Shown here piece after piece: positions 52,296-60,799 of a stretch of 62,391 nt of DNA. Position numbers and translations under genes: made by a program. The notes below the pieces were generated by a model. It saw only the letters and a list, made by a program, of their open reading frames with translations. It did no database searches and was not told the origin of the DNA. How positions within the stretch are numbered: the stretch's first letter is position 1; the number at the start of each line of letters is the position of its first letter. The DNA is from Cyanobacteria bacterium SZAS-4 (lineage in GTDB: Bacteria; Cyanobacteriota; Vampirovibrionia; Obscuribacterales; Obscuribacteraceae). The DNA is taken from positions 81,242 through 143,632 of the forward strand of contig JAFEAT010000017.1 of assembly GCA_018266255.1 (NCBI GenBank), written 5' to 3'.

Positions 52296-52314
52296 GGCGC
52301 AGTTGAACTGCGCC
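52296..52314. terminator. Hairpin between convergent genes
   Basis: GGCGCAGTT and AACTGCGCC (9-bp stem) around a single G, effectively an 8-bp stem with a 3-base loop. It lies in the 70-base gap of convergent genes. No strong T-run, so terminator function is likely but not certain. Confidence 0.45.
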
Positions 52315-52340
52315 ACGCTTGGCTTACTGAAATGTGTGGA

Positions 52341-52565
52341 TTACATCTTTGTGTCGATGTCGCTAACTCGGTTTTCAATGTAAGCGACTTTATTGGTAGT
52401 CAGATCTTTGACGTCAGAGTTCAAGTTGTAGGCACCGATCATCGACAAAAGCAGAGCTGTTCCTAGACTTACCGCGGCTAAGCGCATAGTGCGTGTCTTC
52501 TTACATTCTTGTGCACATGATTCTGATTCTTCTACTCGTCCGTTCTCTGTATAAATGGTGACCAT
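52341..52565 (-). CDS. Small single-pass membrane protein
   Basis: Protein of 74 residues. A polar lead with two Cys (SESCAQECKK) precedes a helix (about 28-46: LAAVSLGTALLLSMIGAY) and a short helical tail. Strong GGGAGG ribosome-binding site. No family recognised. Confidence 0.65.
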   Translation of the reverse strand: MVTIYTENGRVEESESCAQECKKTRTMRLAAVSLGTALLLSMIGAYNLNSDVKDLTTNKVAYIENRVSDIDTKM

Positions 52566-52857
52566 TTGAACCTCCCGGGGTTATGTCCATTTTGTGTCTG
52601 TCTCGCTTTGTGACGTAACAGTGCTGATTCCGGTTCCATGTTTCTGTAAATGGGCTCTAGTGGGCACTTGCGGATGTTAACGGGCTGCCACTGACGGTGG
52701 TGCGGACGATTTATCAGGAGCTGATATATATCTGTTGTACATATTGCATGGACTTTAAATTGATTTCCAAAGAAATAACTTGCTTTGTTACCTGTATCTG
52801 GATACCATACAAAGATACGTGTATAGCTTGAAGAAGCCGGTCTGAGGAGGTCGCTGA

Positions 52858-53163
52858 ATGTTTGAATGGAGAGTAAATCAAATTCGCGTCGATATGATGG
52901 AGCGGGTGCTGAATCATATGGAAAAGCAGGGCTATGAGGTGCAAGTAATCGTACCTCTCCAAGGCGGAAGGTTCGAGCTCGGTTCGGATACGGACTCAAC
53001 AGGTGCTGGCGGTGCAGCGGTGAGAACTGAAGTTCTGTTAGCAGGCAAAAAGTTGTTAAACGAAAAGTTGCCCGAGATGCACAAAGGCATGCCTGCTGTC
53101 ACTCCTGAAAACCTCGATGTTGTCTACGGGCGCGAGAAGGCGAATAGCATCAAATCACCTTAG
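52858..53163 (+). CDS. Small soluble protein, DUF4177-like start
   Basis: Protein of 101 residues with GAGGAGG before the ATG. The start MFEWRVNQIRVDMMERVLNH and KQGYEVQVIVPLQ resemble small DUF4177-type proteins (beta-alpha-beta, YEVxxIxP). A Gly-rich loop (TGAGGAAVRTE) follows. A possible promoter, TTGTTA-17-TACAAA, lies near 52784-52812. Function unknown. Confidence 0.65.
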   Translation: MFEWRVNQIRVDMMERVLNHMEKQGYEVQVIVPLQGGRFELGSDTDSTGAGGAAVRTEVLLAGKKLLNEKLPEMHKGMPAVTPENLDVVYGREKANSIKSP

Positions 53164-53216
53164 TTCGGAAGCTTAATTCAAATTTCGGTCTCGCCAAATT
53201 GTCGTTAAATTAAGAC

Positions 53217-53285
53217 GTTCCCTCGCTCTTAGGTGTAATGTTTAGCCTTGCTAAAGTTTGAGTTCTTTCAAGCCGTTGAGGGAAC
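53217..53285 (+). repeat. Inverted repeat in the leader of the 53313 gene
   Basis: GTTCCCTC (53217-53224) and GAGGGAAC (53278-53285) are exact reverse complements 53 bases apart, ending 28 bases before the start codon. They could form a leader stem. Confidence 0.35.
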
Positions 53286-53312
53286 CGTGAGACGAGTTGT
53301 CGAGGAAACAAA

Positions 53313-54533
53313 ATGACGATAGAAGCGAAAGTAATCAAAATCGGAGAACTGCTCGTCAGTGCACGGCTACTTGATACCAGTGACGTCATAGAAGCAATTC
53401 AGGTGTCACACCGACTACAGATTCCAGTCGGCAGAGTGTTGATTATGGCGGGCACAGTCTCTGAACAACTGCTTCAAGCTGCCCTACAAGCTCAAATTGT
53501 TATAAATGAAGGTCTTGTCTCAGTCGAAGTTGCGGGTGATGCTCTTCGCATCGTGGCTCGTGACCACAGAACTTTGCAACAAGCGTTGCAGCAGCTAAAC
53601 GTTCCAAACTATCAGCAAGAACTTTCGAATTCGCTCGTCGATTTGCTTTTGGATTCAAATATCGTCTCACAAGAACAGCTTGAACTCGCGATGAGAACGA
53701 GTAATGAAGCCGATATTCCGTTAAGTGGTGCGCTTGTTCTGCAAGGCACTTTATCTGCGAATTTCTTCCCAAGCATTTTGAGGGCACACGATCAAATTCG
53801 AACTCACGAGAAGTCCAGAGAAGAAGCGATCAATGAGTTGAAAGAATCGTTTTTGATCTGGCTAAAAGCTGATGAATCCTGGAATTCTCTCGCTGACGCC
53901 TTACATACCGACTTGCGCGGTGGAAACGACGATCGATTGGTTCCACCGGAAGCAGAGATAGTCAGTGTCACGCTCGATACTGTCGAAGCAGAACCTGCGA
54001 AGTCAGGCAAATCCATAATTGCCGAACCCAACGGATCGACCGGTGCCAACGGAAACGTTTCTGCCAACAACACTTCGTCTGGTGCGTCCACAGGTGTCCC
54101 AGGTGCAGATGGCGCATCTGACGCGATAGACAAGCCAGAGATTGTTCCTCCCAAGTTGGTCGAACTGTTTAAACAAGCTGGTGTCTTCACTCAAAACGAA
54201 GTTCAACGTGGTTACGAACAAATGCTTGGCGACCCCCTATTGTCTGGGCGTGTCTTCATCGCCATGGGTCTGACAGACGAGCCAACCATGCAGTTTTCAT
54301 TGCGCTGCCACGGGTTGATCAAGAAAGGGCTTTTGACAGAGGAGCAGGCGGTCCGTGCGATCCGCGGATTGCGTTCTGGCATGAAGACGCAAGAAGAAGT
54401 TCTCGTCGAACAAGCTAGCGAGCAGCATCCATATTTTGAGAAGAAGTGGCGCAGTAACACGTTGCGCGCGCTCGGCGGTGGTTTGGTGGGCGCTCTTGTA
54501 GCCGGCATCGCGTTAAGCGGCAGAAAGCGTTAG
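53313..54533 (+). CDS. Protein with repeated GspE-N-like domains and a C-terminal membrane helix
   Basis: Protein of 406 residues. Three segments share one pattern, a LxxxGxxxxxxLxxAL start and an IPxGxxLxxxGxxS end: about 10-65 (LLVSARLLDTSDVIEAIQV), 105-155 (LLLDSNIVSQEQLELAM) and 285-345 (LFKQAGVFTQNEVQRGYEQM). This resembles the N-terminal domain of GspE/PilB-type secretion ATPases and MshEN. No ATPase follows. A Gly/Ser/Asn-rich linker (about 215-270) separates the copies. One Gly-rich helix (about 387-402: ALGGGLVGALVAGIAL) ends the chain. ATG has GAGGAAAC upstream. Confidence 0.7.
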   Translation: MTIEAKVIKIGELLVSARLLDTSDVIEAIQVSHRLQIPVGRVLIMAGTVSEQLLQAALQAQIVINEGLVSVEVAGDALRIVARDHRTLQQALQQLNVPNYQQELSNSLVDLLLDSNIVSQEQLELAMRTSNEADIPLSGALVLQGTLSANFFPSILRAHDQIRTHEKSREEAINELKESFLIWLKADESWNSLADALHTDLRGGNDDRLVPPEAEIVSVTLDTVEAEPAKSGKSIIAEPNGSTGANGNVSANNTSSGASTGVPGADGASDAIDKPEIVPPKLVELFKQAGVFTQNEVQRGYEQMLGDPLLSGRVFIAMGLTDEPTMQFSLRCHGLIKKGLLTEEQAVRAIRGLRSGMKTQEEVLVEQASEQHPYFEKKWRSNTLRALGGGLVGALVAGIALSGRKR

Positions 54534-54772
54534 ACAGCTGGCGTAACGAGTTTTTTCTTTCCAGAATTGTTCGAGCGCTCGTATCGCACTTGATTTACTT
54601 CGGCGCGTAAAACTGCAATTTCGGCTTTCAGCTCGTTTATTTCTTTGGCATCGGAAAGTGTGTCGACGAGCACGTGATGAAGCGCTTTGCGCAACTGGTT
54701 GCGACCGTCGGCCACGATAAGCTCGACTGCTACCTGCGCTGCCATGTATGGATAAATGAATAACCTGATCAT
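54530..54772 (-). CDS. Small coiled-coil protein
   Basis: Protein of 80 residues. A hydrophobic start (MIRLFIYPYMAAQVAVELIV) is followed by a helical, Glu/Lys-rich stretch with heptad Leu/Ile (about 45-65: INELKAEIAVLRAEVNQVRY). Weak ribosome-binding site (AGAG). Overlaps the end of the 53313 gene by 4 bases (convergent). Function unknown. Confidence 0.55.
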   Translation of the reverse strand: MIRLFIYPYMAAQVAVELIVADGRNQLRKALHHVLVDTLSDAKEINELKAEIAVLRAEVNQVRYERSNNSGKKKLVTPAV

Positions 54773-54938
54773 TTCTGTGTTCTCTGAGTCGGGTCACAGG
54801 GATTGAAAAATTTGGTTGCAAGTATAACAAGGGCGGTCCGCCGATTGATCGGTTGCGCAGGTCGGCTTCATCAAACTTCGGAGTTGCCCGAAGTTGAGTT
54901 GAAACGGGCGTACCGAGACTTCAACAGGCAAGCTGTAG

Positions 54939-55967
54939 TCAGGGCGTGGCTGGTTTATAAAGCGGCAAAGATGAGTAGGCGGCTGATGCAGCAAGTTCGC
55001 CCTTCAACACTCTGGATAGAAGTCCGTAAGGAATAGAGTGTCCAAATGTGCGTTTGTCTTCCGCTTCGAAGTTGACGAACTCGACGCCTTCGATGTTTTG
55101 CAATTTCGTAGCTGAACCGATGCGGTAACCACCGTGGAAGAAATTTGAGATAGCAATTCGCTTGTCTTTAGTCGAAACATAGATGCGAACATCAGACGCA
55201 AACGACTTCACGAGCGGTGCTTGCTCTGCGAAAATGTCGCGGTCAATATCTGGAGAGCACATGAGTACGTGAGCAAACTTCGGAAAGTCAGCTAAGTTCT
55301 TGTTAAACGCCAGAGTCTGGAATGCTGACGTCACCACTTTCGCGCCCACACTGTGAGACAAAATTGTGATGTTTCGGTTTTCGATGCGGCTTCCCAGGTC
55401 GGTCAAGAACGCGGCAAAATGAGGACCTGCCCACTCGGCGTTGGTCTCATCGACGAAATATTTTACATAACTGTTTCGAGTCGGCCAGGAAAACAAAACG
55501 ATCGGACGATCGAGACCTTTCGCTGTTTCGAATCCGAGGTCGACAGAAGTTCTGAAATTGCGGTGATACCCGTGCAGAAAACAGATGGCTTCGCCTTTAT
55601 CGAATTTCGCAAGTTCAGCAAAGAACTGATCGGCGTTGTCGAAGACTAGCGTTTTCAGCTTGCCTCCAGCGTTTGCGTCGGGATAGCAGATGCCGTAACT
55701 GAGTTTTGTCGAGCGTCCGTCGACGTACTGAATCTTGTCACCATCTATGGTTTCTTTCCGGTCAGTGACAAAGAAGACAGGATTCTTGGAACTCGATTTG
55801 ATCTGTTGGGTGCCGATTGGTGTAATTGCTAAATCGCTTGCTTGAGCTTGAAAAGGTAAGTTAGTAATGACTGAACAAGAGAGCGTAACGGCTGACAGCA
55901 GCTGCAAAACGGCGGTTCTGACTCGCGGAGGAGCGTTTGATGTTTTGCGGATGGTGGTGGCATTCAT
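54939..55967 (-). CDS. Exported DUF900-type alpha/beta hydrolase
   Basis: Protein of 342 residues. A signal peptide (about 15-42, ending QAQA) leads to a hydrolase domain: FFVTDRKETIDG, FLHGYHRNFRTSV, FSWPTRNSYVKYF, nucleophile elbow SHSVGAKVV, and C-terminal His in TFGHSIPYG. This is the DUF900 esterase/lipase group, common in bacteria. ATG 55967 follows AAGGTAAT. Substrate unknown; periplasmic location likely. Confidence 0.85.
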   Translation of the reverse strand: MNATTIRKTSNAPPRVRTAVLQLLSAVTLSCSVITNLPFQAQASDLAITPIGTQQIKSSSKNPVFFVTDRKETIDGDKIQYVDGRSTKLSYGICYPDANAGGKLKTLVFDNADQFFAELAKFDKGEAICFLHGYHRNFRTSVDLGFETAKGLDRPIVLFSWPTRNSYVKYFVDETNAEWAGPHFAAFLTDLGSRIENRNITILSHSVGAKVVTSAFQTLAFNKNLADFPKFAHVLMCSPDIDRDIFAEQAPLVKSFASDVRIYVSTKDKRIAISNFFHGGYRIGSATKLQNIEGVEFVNFEAEDKRTFGHSIPYGLLSRVLKGELAASAAYSSLPLYKPATP

Positions 55968-56054
55968 GTCTATTACCTTCATACTCCGCACAAGTACTTA
56001 TTATCATTCTGCGTCGAAACGGCGATTCAGTCAATGGTTCGGCTGGTGCAGACC

Positions 56055-56246
56055 TCAAAACTGAGATTGCTCGTCCCATTTTTTTGCGATTTCTTTCATC
56101 GTTTTGCGAGTCAAACTAGAAAGTCTGTGCGACAATTCTGCCAGGTAGAGCCGCTCATCATAAGGTTTTCCGACGGTTGGGCGGGCCTCGATGACTCTAA
56201 GCAAAGCTTCGTATGAAACGCAATTCGGTGCGCTTTCATAGTTCAT
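56055..56246 (-). CDS. Small protein, unknown
   Basis: Protein of 63 residues, no membrane segment, mainly helical and charged (LYLAELSHRLSSLTRKTMKE). GGAG lies ten bases before the ATG. It sits 20 bases behind the PolX-like gene and may be in its operon. No family recognised. Confidence 0.5.
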   Translation of the reverse strand: MNYESAPNCVSYEALLRVIEARPTVGKPYDERLYLAELSHRLSSLTRKTMKEIAKKWDEQSQF

Positions 56247-56266
56247 GTCGATGTCTCTCCGATGGA

Positions 56267-58018
56267 CTAACTCGAAAGACGACCGGATCCTGTTGAGTGT
56301 TCCTGGATAGGAGCGACTGCTTTTCGGAATCGATCAACCGACAGTGTGTTGAGAACTTCCGACCGGGAAAGCCCGCCACGCCTGGCCATGTGCACTCCGT
56401 ATTTCAAGTTTTGAAGATCCCTTATGCCGTGTGCGTCTGTCGAAATAACGAATTTGATTCCTCGTTTGCGAGCAAGTTTGATCCATCTTGCTTCCATATC
56501 CAACCGGTATGGATCGCCGTTCACTTCTATTGCGACATTCGACTCTGCCGCCGCATCCAAAACTTCTTCGAGCCGACAAGCGAGCGGGGGACGCCTGAGC
56601 ACAAGCCGTCCTAGCGCGTGTCCCCAAATTTTGAACTGCGGGAGCCGCATACAATGAATCAATCTTTTGGTCATCTGATCTTCATCCATCTTCAACCGCG
56701 AATGGATGCTGCCGATCAAAATATCGAACTTATTCAAGACATCATCGGGATAGTCCAGCGCACCAGAATCTAAGATATCGGATTCGGTGCCCTTCAAAAG
56801 CTTGATTTTGACACGTTCTTGTACGCGGTCGATCTCATCCCACTGCCGCTTCAATTGGTCCAATACCACCCCGCCGGCGTAGTGAGCTGACGGCGAGTGG
56901 TCGGTGATGGTGATGTAGTTCATGCCCATAGCTTCCGCTGCGAGCGCCATCTCTTCAATGCTGTTTTTGCCATCTGAATAAGTAGAGTGGCAGTGCGTCA
57001 TACCTTGTATATCATCAATTTCTATCAGATCGGAAAAATCGTTGCCCGCCGCTACCTCGTCTATCTCGCCGTTAGCCTCTCGCAATTCAGGCGGAATGAA
57101 AGGCAAACCGAGTTCTTTGTAGATATCTTGTTCTGATCTGCAGGCGACCTTCCTGTCGCCTTGCATGAGACCAGTGGAACTGATCGTGTATCCTTTCCGT
57201 TCAGCGATTTTCCTCACTTCTTGAATATGGCTTTGTGAGCCAGTTTCAACGAATTCTGCAAAAGGAAAATGATCGGCGGTCGTGACAAGCAAGCTTACGC
57301 GCATGCCGTTTGCTAGCCTCGCGACGGCGCGTAGATCCTCGGTGCTTTCCATTCTGGTGACTTGTGGAAATTTTTCTAGGGCATCAATTGCTTTGTTTGG
57401 TTGGGTCGAGGTAACCAGCAGATTTATATTTTTGATCGACTCTTTCCATCGTCTGATCGATCCAACTACAGTGACTGCACTGACACCAGGAGCGAATTTG
57501 AAGTAGTCTGTGAGCTGTCGCGACAGTTGGCGCGCATCGACCAGCAAAATGCTTTCGTCGCGGGTTTCGTACTCCTTGATGCCTTCGAGTATTTTTTGTT
57601 GAGTCTTTTCGCCGAAACCTTTCACTTTGCTTATAGCGTTGATTTCGCATGCCATCTGCAGTTCTGCAATGCTGCTAATTCCGAGAGCGTCGTGCAGCAT
57701 CTGCACCTTTTTGGTGCTCAAGCCGGGTATCTGGGAAAGCTCGATAATTCCTGGTGGAAGTTCGGCGCGCAATTCTTCTAACAATGAGGAGCGACCGGTG
57801 TTGTAAAGCTCAGCAATCTTCGACGCTAGAGCTTCCCCGATGCCTTTGTACTTCGTCAGGCGCTTCTCGTCTACTAGTTGTCCTAGCTCTTCGGCGATGC
57901 CCTCTACGGCGGCAGCACCGTTCTCATACGCGCGAGCTTTGTACGGGTTCTCGCCCTTCAACTCAAGCAGAATTCCGATTTCGCGTAAAGCGCTAGCAAT
58001 GGCAAACTTATCGAGCAC
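56267..58018 (-). CDS. polX: PolX-family protein with lost polymerase aspartates and intact PHP domain
   Basis: Protein of 583 residues. The N-terminal helix-hairpin-helix region (about 1-150: REIGILLELKGENPYKARAY, QIPGLSTKKVQML) and the family X core follow bacterial PolX. The nucleotidyltransfer motif is GSIRRWKESIKNINLLV: the two metal-binding Asp are N197 and N199, and the third position (GMRVSLLV) is S242. The C-terminal PHP domain (about 335-575) keeps metal ligands: THCHSTYSDG, ITDHSPS, GTESDIL, GSIHSRL and STDAHG. It should act as a 3'-5' exonuclease/phosphoesterase but not as a polymerase. GTG 58018 is chosen, with GGAGG upstream; a GTG at 58042 is longer. Confidence 0.9.
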   Translation of the reverse strand: MLDKFAIASALREIGILLELKGENPYKARAYENGAAAVEGIAEELGQLVDEKRLTKYKGIGEALASKIAELYNTGRSSLLEELRAELPPGIIELSQIPGLSTKKVQMLHDALGISSIAELQMACEINAISKVKGFGEKTQQKILEGIKEYETRDESILLVDARQLSRQLTDYFKFAPGVSAVTVVGSIRRWKESIKNINLLVTSTQPNKAIDALEKFPQVTRMESTEDLRAVARLANGMRVSLLVTTADHFPFAEFVETGSQSHIQEVRKIAERKGYTISSTGLMQGDRKVACRSEQDIYKELGLPFIPPELREANGEIDEVAAGNDFSDLIEIDDIQGMTHCHSTYSDGKNSIEEMALAAEAMGMNYITITDHSPSAHYAGGVVLDQLKRQWDEIDRVQERVKIKLLKGTESDILDSGALDYPDDVLNKFDILIGSIHSRLKMDEDQMTKRLIHCMRLPQFKIWGHALGRLVLRRPPLACRLEEVLDAAAESNVAIEVNGDPYRLDMEARWIKLARKRGIKFVISTDAHGIRDLQNLKYGVHMARRGGLSRSEVLNTLSVDRFRKAVAPIQEHSTGSGRLSS

Positions 58019-58126
58019 AGCCCCTCCAATTCTAATTATCACTCGTTTTCGTCTGACAAATCTCGCAGCGGGCGTCTGTTAACTGCCGATCTCGCGAAAT
58101 CGCAGTACTCATGCCTTTCGAGCAGA

Positions 58127-58235
58127 TGTCACAAGCATGTCACCAATGTGTCCTAAAGATGTCATGCGGCTTCCTGCCTTTGTCACGATCATGTCACCAA
58201 CCTGTCATCTCGATGTCACGGCACTCACTTATCTT
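58127..58235 (+). promoter_or_regulatory. Array of eight Pho-box-like repeats with 11-bp phasing plus -10
   Basis: TGTC(A/C)(C/T) begins at 58127, 58138, 58149, 58160 and again at 58181, 58192, 58203, 58214. Within each block of four the period is exactly 11 bases, and the two blocks are 54 bases apart. Six of eight units are TGTCAC or TGTCAT with the A; unit three is TGTCCT. A -10-like TATCTT (58230-58235) follows the last unit after exactly 10 bases, and there is no -35. This is the geometry of a PhoB-dependent promoter with four tandem Pho boxes. It faces the secreted-protein gene at 58267. Confidence 0.75.
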
Positions 58236-58266
58236 CAAATCACGCCCTTAACGAAGGATCTTGAAA

Positions 58267-58908
58267 ATGCGTTACTCCAAATTGGCACTTGCTCTTCTCA
58301 CTCTCGTGGCGATCAGCTCGCAACAGTGTTTCGCTCAGGGAACAAAGATTGGCATGCGCAACGGTTTGCCACCATGCACCATGGATAGTTTCGTGCATGA
58401 AGCAGCAGGTGAAGCTGAACATATCTATGGCGACGAGGGCACCACCGATATCCCGCCATACATGGGCTTCAGTACCGTGCATAGAATCAATAACGGCATA
58501 TTCAACATCCGCGATAGAGGATTGACCACAGGACATGGCTCCTACTTGCCAGACGCCTGGGGCGCAGATGAGTTCCTCGCACCGCCTGGGGAGTGGAGCT
58601 TAGCAGGCGCCAACAACGGCAACCGTCAAACTAATGGCGCCGGCGCAGGGCTAAATGGTGGCACTGGCGGTAGTGGCAATGGCGGACAACAAGCTCCAGT
58701 CAAACCACCCTATGCGATTGGACCAGATTGGATCGCAGTGCAAAACACTCACAATGGGCAGATTATGGGATGGATGGCACCAGGCGAAACTTTTCAACAG
58801 TTCTTCTCGGGTCAATCTGGACACTTATTGCCAGGTAATGAGGCGGAAGGACAGTACATCCTGCAAAATCAATTGGGCAATATGACTAGCCCTTACGACA
58901 TGCTCTAA
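58267..58908 (+). CDS. Secreted Gly/Asn-rich protein behind the Pho-box-like array
   Basis: Protein of 213 residues with a signal peptide (MRYSKLALALLTLVAISSQQ, cleaved near CFA-QG). Start ATG after AAGGA; a TTG at 58261 is too close to it. The mature chain has no membrane helix. It has a Gly/Asn/Ala-rich linker (about 125-145: GAGAGLNGGTGGSGNGG) between two compact parts. The second (about 150-213) contains PPYAIGPDWIAVQN and GWMAPGETFQQFF. No enzymatic motif or known family. Predicted strong phosphate-starvation expression is inferred from the array only. Confidence 0.75.
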   Translation: MRYSKLALALLTLVAISSQQCFAQGTKIGMRNGLPPCTMDSFVHEAAGEAEHIYGDEGTTDIPPYMGFSTVHRINNGIFNIRDRGLTTGHGSYLPDAWGADEFLAPPGEWSLAGANNGNRQTNGAGAGLNGGTGGSGNGGQQAPVKPPYAIGPDWIAVQNTHNGQIMGWMAPGETFQQFFSGQSGHLLPGNEAEGQYILQNQLGNMTSPYDML

Positions 58909-58950
58909 CTAGATACGCAGCTAGTTACTCCGTCTAACTAATTGCTCTAA

Positions 58951-60177
58951 CTATTTGCTGGTCGATGTTGTTGTCGTTGTCGTTTTCGTTTCGGATGACG
59001 AGGAGCTATCAGATTTCGTGCTGTCAGATTTGGTGCTGTCGGTTGCACCTGCGGGCGCCGGTTCTTTAGGTAATGAAGAAGCAGGCACCGAAGCGGCAGC
59101 GACACCATCTTCGAAAGTTTTAGCGTGAGTGTACTTGGCGGGTATCACAAGGGTACCCTTAGGATCGATGAAGCCAAACTTGCCTTTCACTCGCACCAAA
59201 GCTCTTCCACCGCTGAAATCTAATGCTTCGTCAAATTTCGGAGGAATAACATTTTTACCGTTATCGTCTAGATAGCCCCATTTTCCGCCCTCTTCCAACA
59301 AGCCTCTGTGCTCTGGAAATTGCTCGCGCGATTCGTAATTGTTTTTCCAAACAACCACTCCATCTTTGCTGATAAGACCTACTTTTCCTTCGGCGGCACG
59401 CACTTCTGCTATCGAATCTTTGAACGGCCAAGCTTTGTCAAACCTTGCGGCAATGATCAACTTGCCCTTGTCGTTTACGTAGCCCCACTTATTTTCAGTG
59501 CAAACTGCGGCTAAGCCTTGAGTGAAAGGTTTGGCATCGTCGTAGCCTTGTGGAACGACTTCGGCTCCAGTTTTATCGATGTAACCCCATTTGCCACCCG
59601 AGGGTTTGACTGCAGCGAATCCTTCAGAGAAAGGACCGACAGCGTCGTATTGTGGCTTGATTACGAGATTTCCGGTTTTGTCGATGAAACCCCACTGGTC
59701 ATCTTTATTGACTGCTGCCATTCCATCTGAGAATTCACCGGCTTGTTTGTAGTCTGGTTTAATCACCAAATTGCCAGTGGTATCAATGTAGCCCCACTTA
59801 TAATCGTCGACTGCAGCCGCCATTCCATCGGAAAACTTATGCACTTTCTTAAAGATTGGTTTTACGCAGAGGTCGCCTTTTTTGTCGATGAAACCCCATA
59901 GGTCGCCGAATTTGACCGCGGCTTTGTTCTCCGCAAAACTCTCAGCTTGATCGTACTGTGGCTTGATTGACCAACTTCCGCCTTTGCTCAAAAACCCCCA
60001 TCGCTCAAACCCTGTAGCCTTTGGAGCGGTTATCGCTGGCGCATCTGTCGACGATGTGGCAGTAGTTGTCGAGGTCGACGTCGTAGCGGTCGTGGAAGTT
60101 GTAGTGGTTGAATTGCAACCCGATAGTAATGAGATACAAATCGCGAGTGGCGCGACAAACTGAAAGGTTTTAGCCAT
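58951..60177 (-). CDS. WG-repeat lipoprotein
   Basis: Protein of 408 residues. Lipobox LLSGC (Cys about 21) predicts a lipid-anchored protein. A Thr/Ser-rich spacer follows (about 23-50), then about seven WG repeats (about 55-365) such as KWGYIDTTGNLVIKPDYKQA and QWGFIDKTGNLVIKP. A Ser/Thr-rich, Lys-containing tail closes the chain. WG repeats form beta-propeller-like folds of unclear function. Promoter on this strand TTGTCA-16-TAAAAT (60266 to 60239). Confidence 0.9.
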   Translation of the reverse strand: MAKTFQFVAPLAICISLLSGCNSTTTTSTTATTSTSTTTATSSTDAPAITAPKATGFERWGFLSKGGSWSIKPQYDQAESFAENKAAVKFGDLWGFIDKKGDLCVKPIFKKVHKFSDGMAAAVDDYKWGYIDTTGNLVIKPDYKQAGEFSDGMAAVNKDDQWGFIDKTGNLVIKPQYDAVGPFSEGFAAVKPSGGKWGYIDKTGAEVVPQGYDDAKPFTQGLAAVCTENKWGYVNDKGKLIIAARFDKAWPFKDSIAEVRAAEGKVGLISKDGVVVWKNNYESREQFPEHRGLLEEGGKWGYLDDNGKNVIPPKFDEALDFSGGRALVRVKGKFGFIDPKGTLVIPAKYTHAKTFEDGVAAASVPASSLPKEPAPAGATDSTKSDSTKSDSSSSSETKTTTTTTSTSK

Positions 60178-60238
60178 AGTGTGTTTAGCTCGTCAGTGTC
60201 CTTACCCATACTAAGTCATTTTTGCTATCTGCACTAGC

Positions 60239-60266
60239 ATTTTAGCTCGAAATAGCATCATGACAA
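60239..60266 (-). promoter_or_regulatory. Promoter of WG-repeat gene
   Basis: TTGTCA (-35, 60266-60261) and TAAAAT (-10, 60244-60239) with a 16-base spacer on the - strand, about 60 bases before the start codon. It is the best -35/-10 match in the window. Confidence 0.55.
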
Positions 60267-60335
60267 TTTGCGGAGCGCTAGAATATATCGATTAGGCACC
60301 ATATGTGGTTCATGTTGATACCGTTTGTTGCTGGG

Positions 60336-60473
60336 CTAGTTGGATTCTTCAACGACCGATCGCCATTGGTGTAATTCAGAAAGCGAAAGATTGCTATGCG
60401 CCAGGAATTGATTCAAGACGTCTTTGTCCAGGCTCGTGATCACAGATTGTGGACCAACTTCGTCTTCAGCCAT
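60336..60473 (-). CDS. Possible 45-residue protein, coupled to the EF-hand-like gene
   Basis: An open frame of 45 codons starting MAEDEVGPQS and ending VVEESN. Its ATG overlaps the stop of the 60466 gene by 8 bases, so translation could be coupled, though it has no ribosome-binding site of its own. The first four residues equal those of the upstream protein. Mainly helical, no membrane segment. Small size makes this tentative. Confidence 0.4.
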   Translation of the reverse strand: MAEDEVGPQSVITSLDKDVLNQFLAHSNLSLSELHQWRSVVEESN

Positions 60474-60765
60474 GTTTGCAATCGTCGAAATATTTGCCGA
60501 TCAACTGCAACATCGCATATTCATCATCTGTATAGCTGCCCTTGCTGAGCAGAGCTTGAGCCAATTCCTCACGTGTGATGCCATTGCCGTTTGGATCTAA
60601 GCGCGCGAAGTTTTTCTCTAACAGTTTTGCCACTGTCAACCCATCCAATTTAGGCTCAGGTTGCCGTACTGGATTCGTTTCGACTGTCCTCAATTGACCG
60701 AGCACATCCTGGAAGGCGTGTTGCGCAGCATCTTGGCGCTTTTTATGAGAACCGTCCTCTGCCAT
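60466..60765 (-). CDS. Small EF-hand-like protein
   Basis: Protein of 99 residues with GAGGAAA before the ATG. A helix-loop-helix (about 48-75) has the loop LDPNGNGITREEL, with Asp-x-Asn-x-Asn-Gly as in Ca2+-binding EF-hands. One residue is missing between the Gly and the Thr-Arg-Glu-Glu compared with the canonical 12-residue loop, so calcium binding is uncertain. No signal peptide. It lies 34 bases behind the histidine kinase and may be in its operon. Confidence 0.7.
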   Translation of the reverse strand: MAEDGSHKKRQDAAQHAFQDVLGQLRTVETNPVRQPEPKLDGLTVAKLLEKNFARLDPNGNGITREELAQALLSKGSYTDDEYAMLQLIGKYFDDCKHG

Positions 60766-60799
60766 ATGATTTCCTCACCGAGACTGATACTTGCATCTG

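Noticed and set aside
54803..55036. Open frame of 77 codons on the + strand, rich in Arg and Ala
   Set aside because: TTG start without a ribosome-binding site and a 98-base overlap with the well-supported DUF900 gene on the other strand.
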